From contig NZ_CP078145.1 in the NCBI RefSeq assembly GCF_019222765.1, forward strand, positions 5,146,001-5,210,000: a stretch of DNA of 64,000 bases, given 5' to 3'. This document shows positions 16,365 through 24,746 of the stretch, piece by piece; position 1 is the first letter of the stretch, and every line of letters begins with the position of its first letter. The stretch is from Nocardia iowensis. Its GTDB lineage: Bacteria > Actinomycetota > Actinomycetes > Mycobacteriales > Mycobacteriaceae. A model generated the notes under the pieces. It saw only the letters and a program-made list of their open reading frames with translations. It was not told the origin of the DNA and searched no databases. A program made the translations under genes and the position numbers.

Positions 16365-18152
16365 ATGATGATTTCACATACGCACGCCGAGCCCGCACCC
16401 GTACCGGACCGCCTCTACCTCGGCATCATGACCGGACCGCACGATCCGTCGGCCGCCATCGTCCAGGACGGCCGAGTGCTGGCGCTCGCCGACGAGGAAC
16501 GCTTCATTCGACACAAGCACGCGTTCGGTATCTACCCGATCAATGCCATCCGGTACTGCCTGGAAGCGGCGAAGACCGACCTGTCCGACGTCCATCGGAT
16601 CGCAATGCCCTGGGATGTAACCGGATACAGCGATGGCCGTATCGCCGCCTTCTACCAGCGCATGAATGAAACCTGGCCGGTCGACGCCGCGACGAGCCGC
16701 TGGCAGCACAAGCAGTTGTCCACGTTCAACCGGGACAGCCTGCGGGAACTGCATCGGCGCGAACTCGGCCGCACCTTCGGCGTGGAGGCCATTCCCGAGA
16801 TCGTCGGAACCGGACACCATTACACCCACGCGTTCCAGGCCGCGCACGAAAGCCCGTATGGCGACGCGGTCGTACTCGTCCTCGACGGCTCCGGCGACAC
16901 GCACACCGGAACCGTCTGGCTGAAAACGGGAGCGGCGCTGGAGCTGATTCGAGAGATCGAGATCCCGCATTCACTCGGCTGGTTCTATGCCGCGATCACC
17001 GAGTATCTCGGGTTCGATTCCTCCGACGGCGAGTACAAGGTGATGGGCCTGGCCTCGCACGGCAGGCCGGATGCCGGACTCGACACGCTCGTCAGCGCGG
17101 TGCTGCATCCGGCCGACAACGGTATCGACTACCGCGTCGCACCCGAGTACATCCATTACGGCCCGCACACGTACTCCGGTCGGTTCACCGATCGGCTGGC
17201 CGAGTTGTTCGGGCGCCCGCCGCGGTCTCGGGTAGCACCGGTCGAACCGTGGCACCAGGATCTCGCGCTCGCCGCACAGATCGCCACGGAGCAGGCGGCG
17301 TGTCGACTCGTGTCGTGGGCGGTACGGGAAACCGGCGTCAGCACAGTGTGTCTCGGCGGCGGCGTCGCGATGAATGTCAAGATGAACGCCAGAATCGCCA
17401 TGTTGCCCGAGGTGGACCGGGTTTTCGCCCATCCGGGATGCGCGGACAACGGTGCGGCAGCCGGGGCGGCGCTGGTTGCCTGCCATGCCGACTCCGGCGC
17501 TCTGCCGAAACCGTTGGGTTCCATGGCACTCGGCCCCGCCTATTCGACCGCCACGATCGAGAGCACGCTGCGCAACGTGCAGGCGGAGTTCGAGTTCGTC
17601 GACGACCCGGCACCGGTGATCGCCCGCGATCTCGCACGCGGTTCGGTAATCGGCTGGTTCTCCGGGCGGATGGAGGCCGGGGCCAGAGCCCTCGGGCATC
17701 GGAGCATCCTCGCCGACCCGCGGACACCGGAGATGCGCGATCGAGTCAACGCGGTGATCAAGCACCGCGAGCCGTGGCGACCGTTCGCCCCCTCGGTTCC
17801 CGAGGAGCACGCGGACAGCTACACCGATCACGGCGGTGACGCGCGGTTCATGATGATGGCCTTCACCGCGAACGAGCACCTGCGCGCCGACGCGCCCGCG
17901 GTGGTTCACGTGGATGGGACATCCCGAATCCACCGGGTCGTGCAAGCCGACAATCCCGGCTTCCACCGCCTGCTCACCGAGTTCGGCAACCTGACCGGCG
18001 TGCCCGTCCTACTCAACACGTCCTTCAATGTCGCGGGAGAACCGATAGTCTGCACTCCGCTCGATGCGCTGCGCACCTTCCACGCGTCGGGCATGGACAT
18101 CCTTGTGATGGAGAATTTCATAATCCGGAAATCCGCACCGCAACTCTCTTGA
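16365..18152 (+). CDS. Carbamoyltransferase 3 (NodU/CmcH family)
   Basis: This 595-residue carbamoyltransferase carries MTGPHDPSAAIV, ADEERFIRHKH, metal-site GHHYTHA, YKVMGLASHG, GGGVAMNVKMN and LNTSFNVAGEPIV. The conserved GPRALGxRSI segment reads AGARALGHRSI, a mild change in the carbamoyl-adenylate site. It is one of three homologues in cluster A and is placed with the PhyH oxygenase and the kinase in a rightward group. It is likely to modify the sugar or polyamine part; the acceptor is unknown. Confidence 0.9.
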   Translation: MMISHTHAEPAPVPDRLYLGIMTGPHDPSAAIVQDGRVLALADEERFIRHKHAFGIYPINAIRYCLEAAKTDLSDVHRIAMPWDVTGYSDGRIAAFYQRMNETWPVDAATSRWQHKQLSTFNRDSLRELHRRELGRTFGVEAIPEIVGTGHHYTHAFQAAHESPYGDAVVLVLDGSGDTHTGTVWLKTGAALELIREIEIPHSLGWFYAAITEYLGFDSSDGEYKVMGLASHGRPDAGLDTLVSAVLHPADNGIDYRVAPEYIHYGPHTYSGRFTDRLAELFGRPPRSRVAPVEPWHQDLALAAQIATEQAACRLVSWAVRETGVSTVCLGGGVAMNVKMNARIAMLPEVDRVFAHPGCADNGAAAGAALVACHADSGALPKPLGSMALGPAYSTATIESTLRNVQAEFEFVDDPAPVIARDLARGSVIGWFSGRMEAGARALGHRSILADPRTPEMRDRVNAVIKHREPWRPFAPSVPEEHADSYTDHGGDARFMMMAFTANEHLRADAPAVVHVDGTSRIHRVVQADNPGFHRLLTEFGNLTGVPVLLNTSFNVAGEPIVCTPLDALRTFHASGMDILVMENFIIRKSAPQLS

Positions 18153-18214
18153 CCGTCCGAGATCTGTTCTCGGGGGTGATGTTTCGCGACCAACCCGAGT
18201 GCTACCCTTCCGGC

Positions 18215-18685
18215 ATGCTGAAGATACTTGTCACGGGAATGTCGGGGACGGGAAAGTCGACAGTTCTAGAAAAGCTCGGTGAACGTGGTCACCGTGTTGT
18301 GGATACGGATACCGACGAGTGGTGTCGCTGGGTAACCGAGGAGGATGGCGGGACCGACTGGATCTGGCGCGAAGAGGCGATCGAGAAATTGCTGGCAGAC
18401 CATAAACAAGGCATGCTATTCGTGTCCGGTTGCAAGTCGAACCAGGCCGACTTCTACGATTCGTTCGATCATGTAGTCCTGTTGAGCGCACCAGTTGACG
18501 TGATGCTCAGCCGTATTGCGAGCCGGACCAACAACCCGTACGGCAAGAGCGATGAAGAACGTCAGATGATCCTCGAGCATCAGCGATTCATCGAGCCGCT
18601 CCTGCGCAAGAGCGCCACCCTCGAAATAGACACCACGGCGCCGGTCGACGACGTCGTACGCGAACTGGAAAAGCTTTCCGCCTGA
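18215..18685 (+). CDS. Small P-loop kinase, possible self-resistance phosphotransferase
   Basis: A 156-residue P-loop protein with GMSGTGKST at residues 8-16 and an Asp-rich strand (VVDTDTDEW) where shikimate/gluconate-type kinases bind substrate; SGCKSNQ and RIASRTNNPYG fill lid-like positions. It resembles shikimate/adenylate-type small-molecule kinases, not classical APH enzymes. It lies between carbamoyltransferase 3 and the condensation enzyme, with a perfect terminator-like hairpin behind it. Because an exported phosphatase closes the cluster, the kinase may phosphorylate the antibiotic or an intermediate for self-protection. A role in sugar phosphate metabolism is the main alternative. 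Confidence 0.7.
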   Translation: MLKILVTGMSGTGKSTVLEKLGERGHRVVDTDTDEWCRWVTEEDGGTDWIWREEAIEKLLADHKQGMLFVSGCKSNQADFYDSFDHVVLLSAPVDVMLSRIASRTNNPYGKSDEERQMILEHQRFIEPLLRKSATLEIDTTAPVDDVVRELEKLSA

Positions 18686-18705
18686 ATCGATCAGGTTGAT
18701 TCGAG

Positions 18706-18738
18706 GATCGTGCGGGGCACCTGCTGCCCCGCACGATC
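18706..18738 (+). terminator. Perfect 14-base stem hairpin after the kinase gene
   Basis: GATCGTGCGGGGCA (18706-18719) and TGCCCCGCACGATC (18725-18738) pair completely around a 5-base loop. It lies 20 bases after the kinase stop and 49 bases before the next rightward gene. It is either a terminator, leaving a very short promoter space for the condensation gene, or an attenuator that lowers its expression. Confidence 0.7.
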
Positions 18739-18787
18739 CGGACGAAATGGCAGTCATGTGTTCGTTTCCTCGTGTGAAGGTTGAGCT

Positions 18788-20086
18788 ATGGACCAACGGC
18801 TGGTCGAGTTTCACGGTTCGCGCTCAGCGGTCGCACCCGCCACCTGCGCGCAACGGCAGCTGTGGGGGGCCATCCAGCAGAAGCTGCCGAATTCCGCCTT
18901 CTTCAACCAGATCTACCGAGTCGGCCTCTCGATGAAACCGACGTTGCCGGACGTACTCTCGGCCCTTTCGGCGGCGGTCGGCGCGCACGAGTCGCTACGC
19001 ACCGTGTTCGTGCCCGATGCGGCGGGGGCGTTGTCCCAGTATGTATCCCAGTCGGGTTCGTTCTCGGTGCATACGGCGTCGGTCGAACCGGGTGAGGATC
19101 CCGGCACGGTGTTTCGCGCGTGGGAAGCGCAGATGCTACAGACCGGCTACCAATTCGAGGTAGATCTCCCCTTACGTGCCCTGGTGGTACTGGACCGGGA
19201 AGTTCCGGTACTGGTGGCCTTTTGCGTGTCGCATCTCGCGGTGGACCTGACGTCGCTTCGCGTGCTGGCCGACGAACTGATTGCCAGGCTGAACGGCCAT
19301 GCGGTGCCGGCGAACTCACGACAACCCGTCGAACACGCGCTCTTCGAGCGGTCGCCCAAGGGACAACGTCTGCTTGCCCGGTCGCTGGCCTACTGGCAAC
19401 GCCAGCTGGCCGACGCACCACCGGCCGCGATTCCCGCCCAACGGTCGGGACAGTGCGCGACCCTCGCGATGGACTCCCTGGCCGCCGCGCTGGCGTTGTC
19501 GACGCTGGCCGCACGGTACGACATCAGTTCGGGGGCAGTGTTACTCGCCGCCACCGCCCAATTGCTTGGACGTCGAGCGGGCCTGTCGCGTGTCGCCTTC
19601 AGATTGCTGGTGTCCAACCGGTTCGCACCCGATTTGCGCAACGCGGTGGCCAACCTGCACCAGGAAGTACCCGCGACCATCGATGTCGGGTCACCATCGT
19701 TCGCCGCGGTGGCGCGGTCGGCTTTGAAGTCCTCGATGGCGGCCTACTCACGCGGCCATTACGACCCCGACCTGGTCGACGAACTCGTTCTGCAATGTCA
19801 TGCCGAGGACGCGTTTCCCGCCTGCTTCAACGATATTCGGGAATCTCGCGGTGGCTCGATCGCCGATGCCGACTCGATCTGCGCTGCGCTGGACCACACC
19901 GTTGTGGCCCCGCACAGCTTTCAAGAAGCCGAACCTTTCTTTCTAATGGTCGACGGCGATGGATCCGAGTGGATTCGCATCCTGCTGTCCACGGACACCG
20001 CCGCGATGCCGCCGTCCGATGCTCACCAATTCCTCTTGGACCTCGAGCAGTTGCTCGTCCAGGAAGCCCGAACCGCGCAGGGGTAG
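18788..20086 (+). CDS. Free-standing condensation-domain enzyme
   Basis: This 432-residue stand-alone protein has the NRPS condensation (chloramphenicol acetyltransferase-like) fold. The HHxxxDG motif appears as Ser148-His149-Leu-Ala-Val-Asp153-Leu: the first histidine is serine, while the catalytic second histidine and the structural aspartate are kept. The N-terminal CAQRQLW matches the early SxAQxRLW motif. Such enzymes join a carrier-bound acyl group to an amine. The best candidate reaction is amide bond formation between (glycosyl-)p-coumaroyl-ACP and spermidine, inferred from the ACP, ammonia-lyase and spermidine genes around it. The region before it is only 49 bases after a hairpin. 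Confidence 0.8.
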   Translation: MDQRLVEFHGSRSAVAPATCAQRQLWGAIQQKLPNSAFFNQIYRVGLSMKPTLPDVLSALSAAVGAHESLRTVFVPDAAGALSQYVSQSGSFSVHTASVEPGEDPGTVFRAWEAQMLQTGYQFEVDLPLRALVVLDREVPVLVAFCVSHLAVDLTSLRVLADELIARLNGHAVPANSRQPVEHALFERSPKGQRLLARSLAYWQRQLADAPPAAIPAQRSGQCATLAMDSLAAALALSTLAARYDISSGAVLLAATAQLLGRRAGLSRVAFRLLVSNRFAPDLRNAVANLHQEVPATIDVGSPSFAAVARSALKSSMAAYSRGHYDPDLVDELVLQCHAEDAFPACFNDIRESRGGSIADADSICAALDHTVVAPHSFQEAEPFFLMVDGDGSEWIRILLSTDTAAMPPSDAHQFLLDLEQLLVQEARTAQG

Positions 20087-20099
20087 CAGGGGTTCCGCA

Positions 20100-21227
20100 T
20101 CATGCTCGTCGCGCACTGACGATCCGCAGATCTCCGGCGGAATGCCCCAGGCTGTCCGACTCCGAGCAGTGAGCTTCACTCACGAACCGCTGAGTCGTTC
20201 CGGTCTCACACTGACGAGCTTCCAGCCTGCGAGCGAACTGCTGCCAGGCTTGGCCACACCTGCGAGCGGCCTCGGCGACCGAGGCAGTCGAGTGCGTCGG
20301 CACGTTCTCGATAAGGCGCTCCCATGCCTGCGCGCCCATCATCTGGCTGTGCAACAGTCGCAGAATGGTCCGGCCCTCCTCGTTGAACCGGAGTGCGGGA
20401 TCCCTTGCCAGTACGTCGAATTTCGCCTTCCAGTCCGGGGCCAGCGCCAGCGCGTCGTTCAGATCCGGTGGCGTATCAGCCGAATCGTGCCGGTCCGCGG
20501 TGGTGTCCCGACAGGTCCGGCCGCGACGCTGCTCAGGGACGGGGTCCTCGCCGCGGCGTAGCCGTTCGCGCACATCGCGCGCGGTGTTCAACGAGATTCC
20601 CGCTTCCGCCGCCACCTCGCGCAGCGGCGCGTCCGCCTTCTCGGTGAACAGCGCGCTGGCCCGCATCCGGCCCTCGGTCGGGTTGAGTGGTCTTCGGCGA
20701 CCGTCCCTGCCGATCCGGTAATTCACGGCTGGATGCTCCGCCGTCGACGCTCGGCGGATTGCCGCCACGGTCTTGTCCGAAATACCGGCCAGCGCGGCGA
20801 TCGCCTGGTCCGACCATTCTGGATGAGCACCGAGGACTCGTGCGGCCGCGGCGGTCCGGTCGGCCGCGGACAGTGGGAGTCCGTGGGCCGCGTTCAGTTG
20901 CACCGCCAGAACGAAGGCATCTTCGTCGTCGCCATCGAAGTAGCGGACTTCGATGTGATCACGTCCCCGAAGGATGGCGGCTTTCAAGCGGTGCATACCG
21001 TCGATGACCCGCATGGTCGATCGATGCACGACAATCGGCGGCAGTGGGACCTGCACCTCCGACAACAACTGAACATGGTCGAGATCCACCCCATCGGACC
21101 GCGGCGAGTCCGAATCCCGCAGTGACGCGATCGGTACTCTCTTCACCGGGTCCCGAGGTTCCAGGCATTCGCCGCCCAGCACGGTTGTACGTAGGGCAGG
21201 CTCCCCGTTCCCAGCTAATGGCGTCAT
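20100..21227 (-). CDS. StrR/NovG-like pathway-specific regulator (ParB-like DNA-binding protein)
   Basis: This 375-residue protein has an N-terminal ParB/Srx-like domain (VPIASL at about residue 31, then PPIVVHRSTMRVIDGMHRLKAA), followed by SDQAIAALAGISDKTVAAIRR, a helix-turn-helix, and a second one, PLREVAAEAGISLNTARDV. This order is that of StrR, NovG and Tei15-type activators of antibiotic clusters. A strong GGAGGG site precedes the ATG. It probably activates cluster A through the 29-bp palindrome at 4778-4806. It converges with the condensation gene. Confidence 0.88.
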   Translation of the reverse strand: MTPLAGNGEPALRTTVLGGECLEPRDPVKRVPIASLRDSDSPRSDGVDLDHVQLLSEVQVPLPPIVVHRSTMRVIDGMHRLKAAILRGRDHIEVRYFDGDDEDAFVLAVQLNAAHGLPLSAADRTAAAARVLGAHPEWSDQAIAALAGISDKTVAAIRRASTAEHPAVNYRIGRDGRRRPLNPTEGRMRASALFTEKADAPLREVAAEAGISLNTARDVRERLRRGEDPVPEQRRGRTCRDTTADRHDSADTPPDLNDALALAPDWKAKFDVLARDPALRFNEEGRTILRLLHSQMMGAQAWERLIENVPTHSTASVAEAARRCGQAWQQFARRLEARQCETGTTQRFVSEAHCSESDSLGHSAGDLRIVSARRA

Positions 21228-21836
21228 AGCTTACCCTCCAAAGTTGTGACCTCAAACATTCCGCCCGGAACAAACTCTTAATGGTTCGGCCGCAAAGATC
21301 AACTCGGTCAGCGATCCCGTTGCTCGCCCGGCGCCGACCGCGCTCGCGACAGGCAGGCCGAAACCGGCACTCTCGCTGACCCTCTCGCAACGGTTCGCCC
21401 CAGGCCCGAACTGGTCATCCGCCCAGATGACCAGCACCATCGCGTGGCGATCGAGTTGCCCACGCCCGCAACGGTTCACGATGGCGTCGGCCACACGGGT
21501 CGCCCGGCATGATGGTGCTCACATCGCCGACCGGCCTCCCCCATCGATCGCTACTCGGCGGCGGACTCCCCTCTCGTACGTGAACTCCGCACCGACTCTG
21601 AACGAGGCTCGATCGCTGCCGGAGACGATGTACCGTAGCAATGCACGTGAGTCCCCCTACCGACCACGTTGCGAGCCGGTGATCGCATACAGCCCCTCGA
21701 CACCGGCGCCTATACCGCGAGCTATTCGTCGGTGTCCTTCAACGGTTTTCCGCCCTTGACCTTGCATGCCTCGGGCGCTGAACCTGCCCGCCCCGCCGGC
21801 TTCGCCGGCTGCCCCCTAAGCGAGAGCGAGTTGCCC
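21228..21836. promoter_or_regulatory. 609-bp region between regulator and spermidine gene
   Basis: Divergent promoter space for the StrR-like gene and the SpeD-SpeE gene. The open frames in it (for example 21252-21494 on the minus strand, 80 codons) have no ribosome binding site or recognisable motif; one could be a gene remnant, but I cannot support it. No second 29-bp StrR-type palindrome was found by eye. A short GC hairpin (GCCGGC-TTC-GCCGGC type) lies near 21796-21811, just before the SpeD start. Confidence 0.45.
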
Positions 21837-23057
21837 ATGACGGCGGATTTCACCGGCTGGCACGTGCTGGCCGAGTTCGGTGGTGTCGACGCGGCGCTCT
21901 GCGACGATCTCGAACGACTCGAATCGGCGTTGCGTGAGTCTTTGATCGCCGCGGGCGTCACCATCTGCGATGTCGTTCACAAAAAGTTCGATCCGCAGGG
22001 GGTGACTGTCCTCGCGCTGTTGTCGGAGTCCCACGCCTCGATTCACACCTATCCGGAGTCCGGCGACATCTTCGTCGACGTCTTCACCTGCGGCAGCATC
22101 GGCGCCGGCGCGTCGAAAGCCGTCGAACTCCTACGAGACAAACTCGCCCCCAACGACGTTCGCATGCAAGTCATCCGACGCGGACACGGCTCCCAACGCA
22201 TCGAGGAACCCGTCGGCGCCGGTTTGACCCGCATCTGGGACCTGCACGAGGTCATCGTCGACACCCACACCCCGTTCCAGCACATGGTCATCGCCCGCAC
22301 CGACCAAGGCATCAGCCTGTTCTCCGACAACGACCGCCAATCCACCGAATTCTCCCAACTGACCTACCACGAAGCGATGATGGTCCCCGCTTTCGCCCTG
22401 GCCCAGAAACTGGACAAGGTCCTCATCATCGGCTCCGGAGAAGGTGTGGCCAGCCAGATGTCGGTCGCCGCGGGCGCGACACAGGTCGACCACGTCGACA
22501 TCGACCAACGCGAAGTCGAGTTGTGCGCCGAACACCTGCCCTACGGCTACACCAGCGACGACCTGGCCGCCGCCGTCAAGGCCCAAGGCCCGATCACGGT
22601 GCACTACGCCGACGGCTGGGACTTCCTGGCCAACGCCGCCCAGACCGGCACCCGCTACGACGTCATCGTCATCGACCTGCCCGACGAAAGAGTCGAAGAC
22701 GCACAACACAACCGGCTCTACGAAACAGAGTTCCTCTCGCGATGTCGCGAACTACTCGCCCCCGGCGGCGTGCTCAGCGCCCAAGCCGGATGCGCCACCA
22801 TGTGGCGCAACGAAACACTGAAACGGTCCTGGAACCGCTTCCACGACCAGTTCGCCACCGTCGTGCAATACGGCAGCGACGAACACGAATGGACATTCCT
22901 GTTCGGACTCAACGAACAAATCACCGACCCGGTACAAGCCATGACCGACCGACTGACCACCCTGCCCTACCGCCCGGAAACCATCGACGCCCGAGCATTG
23001 ATCCGCGGCGCGATCGAACCACACACTCTACGCGTCCTACCCGAACCCGTGGTCTGA
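21837..23057 (+). CDS. Fused S-adenosylmethionine decarboxylase - spermidine synthase (SpeD-SpeE)
   Basis: This 406-residue bifunctional protein makes spermidine from putrescine and S-adenosylmethionine. Residues 1 to about 117 are a bacterial SpeD: Glu64-Ser65 in LLSESHASIHTYPE is the autocleavage site that gives the pyruvoyl group, and FTCG holds the proton-donor cysteine (Cys85). The remainder is an aminopropyltransferase with GSGEG in the dcAdoMet-binding loop, VDHVDIDQREVELC and YDVIVIDLPDE. Self-cleavage would leave SpeE attached to the SpeD alpha-chain. The ATG at 21837 matches the usual SpeD N-terminus. It lies inside the cluster between the regulator and the phosphatase, so it likely feeds spermidine to the product. 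Confidence 0.92.
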   Translation: MTADFTGWHVLAEFGGVDAALCDDLERLESALRESLIAAGVTICDVVHKKFDPQGVTVLALLSESHASIHTYPESGDIFVDVFTCGSIGAGASKAVELLRDKLAPNDVRMQVIRRGHGSQRIEEPVGAGLTRIWDLHEVIVDTHTPFQHMVIARTDQGISLFSDNDRQSTEFSQLTYHEAMMVPAFALAQKLDKVLIIGSGEGVASQMSVAAGATQVDHVDIDQREVELCAEHLPYGYTSDDLAAAVKAQGPITVHYADGWDFLANAAQTGTRYDVIVIDLPDERVEDAQHNRLYETEFLSRCRELLAPGGVLSAQAGCATMWRNETLKRSWNRFHDQFATVVQYGSDEHEWTFLFGLNEQITDPVQAMTDRLTTLPYRPETIDARALIRGAIEPHTLRVLPEPVV

Positions 23058-23165
23058 TCAGACTTATCAGTTTTGACTACCTGCTGTCCGCGGATACCGT
23101 TGCCGTGCTCCAGACCCTGTGGCGCGCAACGAAATAGTTCGCCACCGACGGCTAGAGGAGACATA

Positions 23166-24668
23166 GTGCAGCAGAGGAAGCGCTCTCGATTCAGCGCCGC
23201 CGCGGCCCTCGCCACGACCGTGCTGGTCGCCGCGTCCGGCCTCGCGGGATGCGGGACGAGTCGGGACGAGGCCGCCGACCGAGTGCACAACATCATCTTC
23301 CTGCTCGGCGACGGCATGGGCCGTAGCCACATCACCGCGGCCCGGCAGCGCTTCTACGGCGCGAGCGGTCAATTGAACATGGAGAAGCTGCCGCACATCG
23401 GCGCGGTCTCCACCTACGCGGTGGAACCGAACAGCACCCAGCCGGTGCTGGTCACCGACTCGGCCTCGTCGGCCACCGCGTGGTCGAGCGGTGTGAAGAC
23501 CTACAACGCCGCGATCGGCGTGGACGCCTACGGCAAGGCGGTGCCCACCCTCATGGAGCAGGCCAAGGCCGCCGGTTTCGCCACCGGCAACGTGACCACC
23601 GCCGAGGTCACCGACGCCACCCCCGCCGCCATGTACAGTCATGCGCTGCTACGCAGTTGCCAGGGTCCGACGTTCTCCGAATCCTCGTGCCTGCCAAAGA
23701 AAGCCGATGGCAGCTTCGAAGCGGTCCCGGACGACAAAACCGTGATCACACCGATCGCCGACCAGATCGCCCGCACGGCCACCGCCGACGTGATCCTCGG
23801 CGGCGGCTTGTCCCGGTTCACCCCCGAGGATCAGAAACTGTTGCAGGACAACGGCTATGCCGTCCTCGGCAGCATGGGCGACCCGGCCATGGCCGCGCAG
23901 ACCGCCGTCAGCCAGCGAACCGCCACCAAGCAGGACCTGAGTGCCGTCTCCAGCGCGAAGGTCATCGGCCTGTTCAGCCGCGGCAACATGACCGTCGAAC
24001 AGGCGAAGGCCACGCTCCCCGACACCGCGCCACAGCGTCAGGAGCCCACCCTGACCGAGATGACCACCAAGGCCATCGATCTGCTGTCGAAAGCCAAGGG
24101 CGACAAGGGTTTCCTGCTACAGGTCGAGGGCGCGCAAATCGACAAACGGTCACACACCAACGAAGCCGCCCAAGCTCTCGGTGAACTCAAAGCGTTCGAC
24201 GACGCCGTCGCCGCGGCCATGGACTTCGCCGAACGCGACGGACACACCCTGGTAATCGTCACCGCCGACCACGAGGGTGGCGGCCTCGGCATCGTCGAGC
24301 CGGGCAACTTCACCAACGCCGAATCCGTCTCTTTACCCCCCAACATCGACCCGGGAAACCCGGCAAACAACGGTATCCCGTTGCGCGACAACGAACAGCT
24401 ACTCGACACCAACCGCTCCCGCGGCCCACTGAACGCACCCCAGGCAGACCCACAGACATTCGCCCCCGCGACCCTACGCACCCCCGACGACCCAGCCGAC
24501 ATAACCGACGGCTCCCCAGACGCCAGCCTCTGGCTAACATACCTCTACGGCGACCACACCGGCGCCGACGTCCAGATCTACACCTACGGCCCAGCCTCAA
24601 CCCAATTCGCCACCACCCAAGACAACACCGACCTCTACACAAAAATGCACGCGGCACTATTGAAGTAG
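23166..24668 (+). CDS. Alkaline phosphatase, exported lipoprotein (PhoA/StrK type)
   Basis: This 500-residue PhoA-family phosphomonoesterase has LLGDGMG, the nucleophile Ser99 in VTDSASSATAWSSG (E. coli Ser102), metal ligands in KRSHTNEAA and TADHEGGG, and a C-terminal GDHTGADVQIYTYGP. The N-terminus is a signal peptide ending in a lipobox LAGC (Cys29), so it is anchored outside the membrane. The GTG at 23166 follows GAGGAGACATA. In streptomycin clusters StrK, of this family, removes a protective phosphate from the exported antibiotic; the kinase at 18215 would supply that phosphate. Phosphate scavenging is the alternative. Confidence 0.88.
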   Translation: MQQRKRSRFSAAAALATTVLVAASGLAGCGTSRDEAADRVHNIIFLLGDGMGRSHITAARQRFYGASGQLNMEKLPHIGAVSTYAVEPNSTQPVLVTDSASSATAWSSGVKTYNAAIGVDAYGKAVPTLMEQAKAAGFATGNVTTAEVTDATPAAMYSHALLRSCQGPTFSESSCLPKKADGSFEAVPDDKTVITPIADQIARTATADVILGGGLSRFTPEDQKLLQDNGYAVLGSMGDPAMAAQTAVSQRTATKQDLSAVSSAKVIGLFSRGNMTVEQAKATLPDTAPQRQEPTLTEMTTKAIDLLSKAKGDKGFLLQVEGAQIDKRSHTNEAAQALGELKAFDDAVAAAMDFAERDGHTLVIVTADHEGGGLGIVEPGNFTNAESVSLPPNIDPGNPANNGIPLRDNEQLLDTNRSRGPLNAPQADPQTFAPATLRTPDDPADITDGSPDASLWLTYLYGDHTGADVQIYTYGPASTQFATTQDNTDLYTKMHAALLK

Positions 24669-24705
24669 ACCCTCACCTCCTACCACACCCGCCCTGCGGT
24701 GAGTG

Positions 24706-24729
24706 CGCGATCACGTCACCGATCGCGCT
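24706..24729. terminator. Terminator between convergent clusters A and B
   Basis: GCGCGATC at 24706-24713 and GATCGCGC at 24722-24729 form a perfect 8-base stem with an 8-base loop. It lies midway between the phosphatase stop and the stop of the leftward adenylation gene, so it can serve both and marks the boundary of the two clusters. Confidence 0.6.
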
Positions 24730-24746
24730 TGATGTCGACAACCGGA

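Noticed and set aside
21252..21494. 80-codon leftward frame upstream of SpeD-SpeE
   Set aside because: No ribosome binding site, no recognised motif; could be a remnant, but that cannot be shown from sequence alone.
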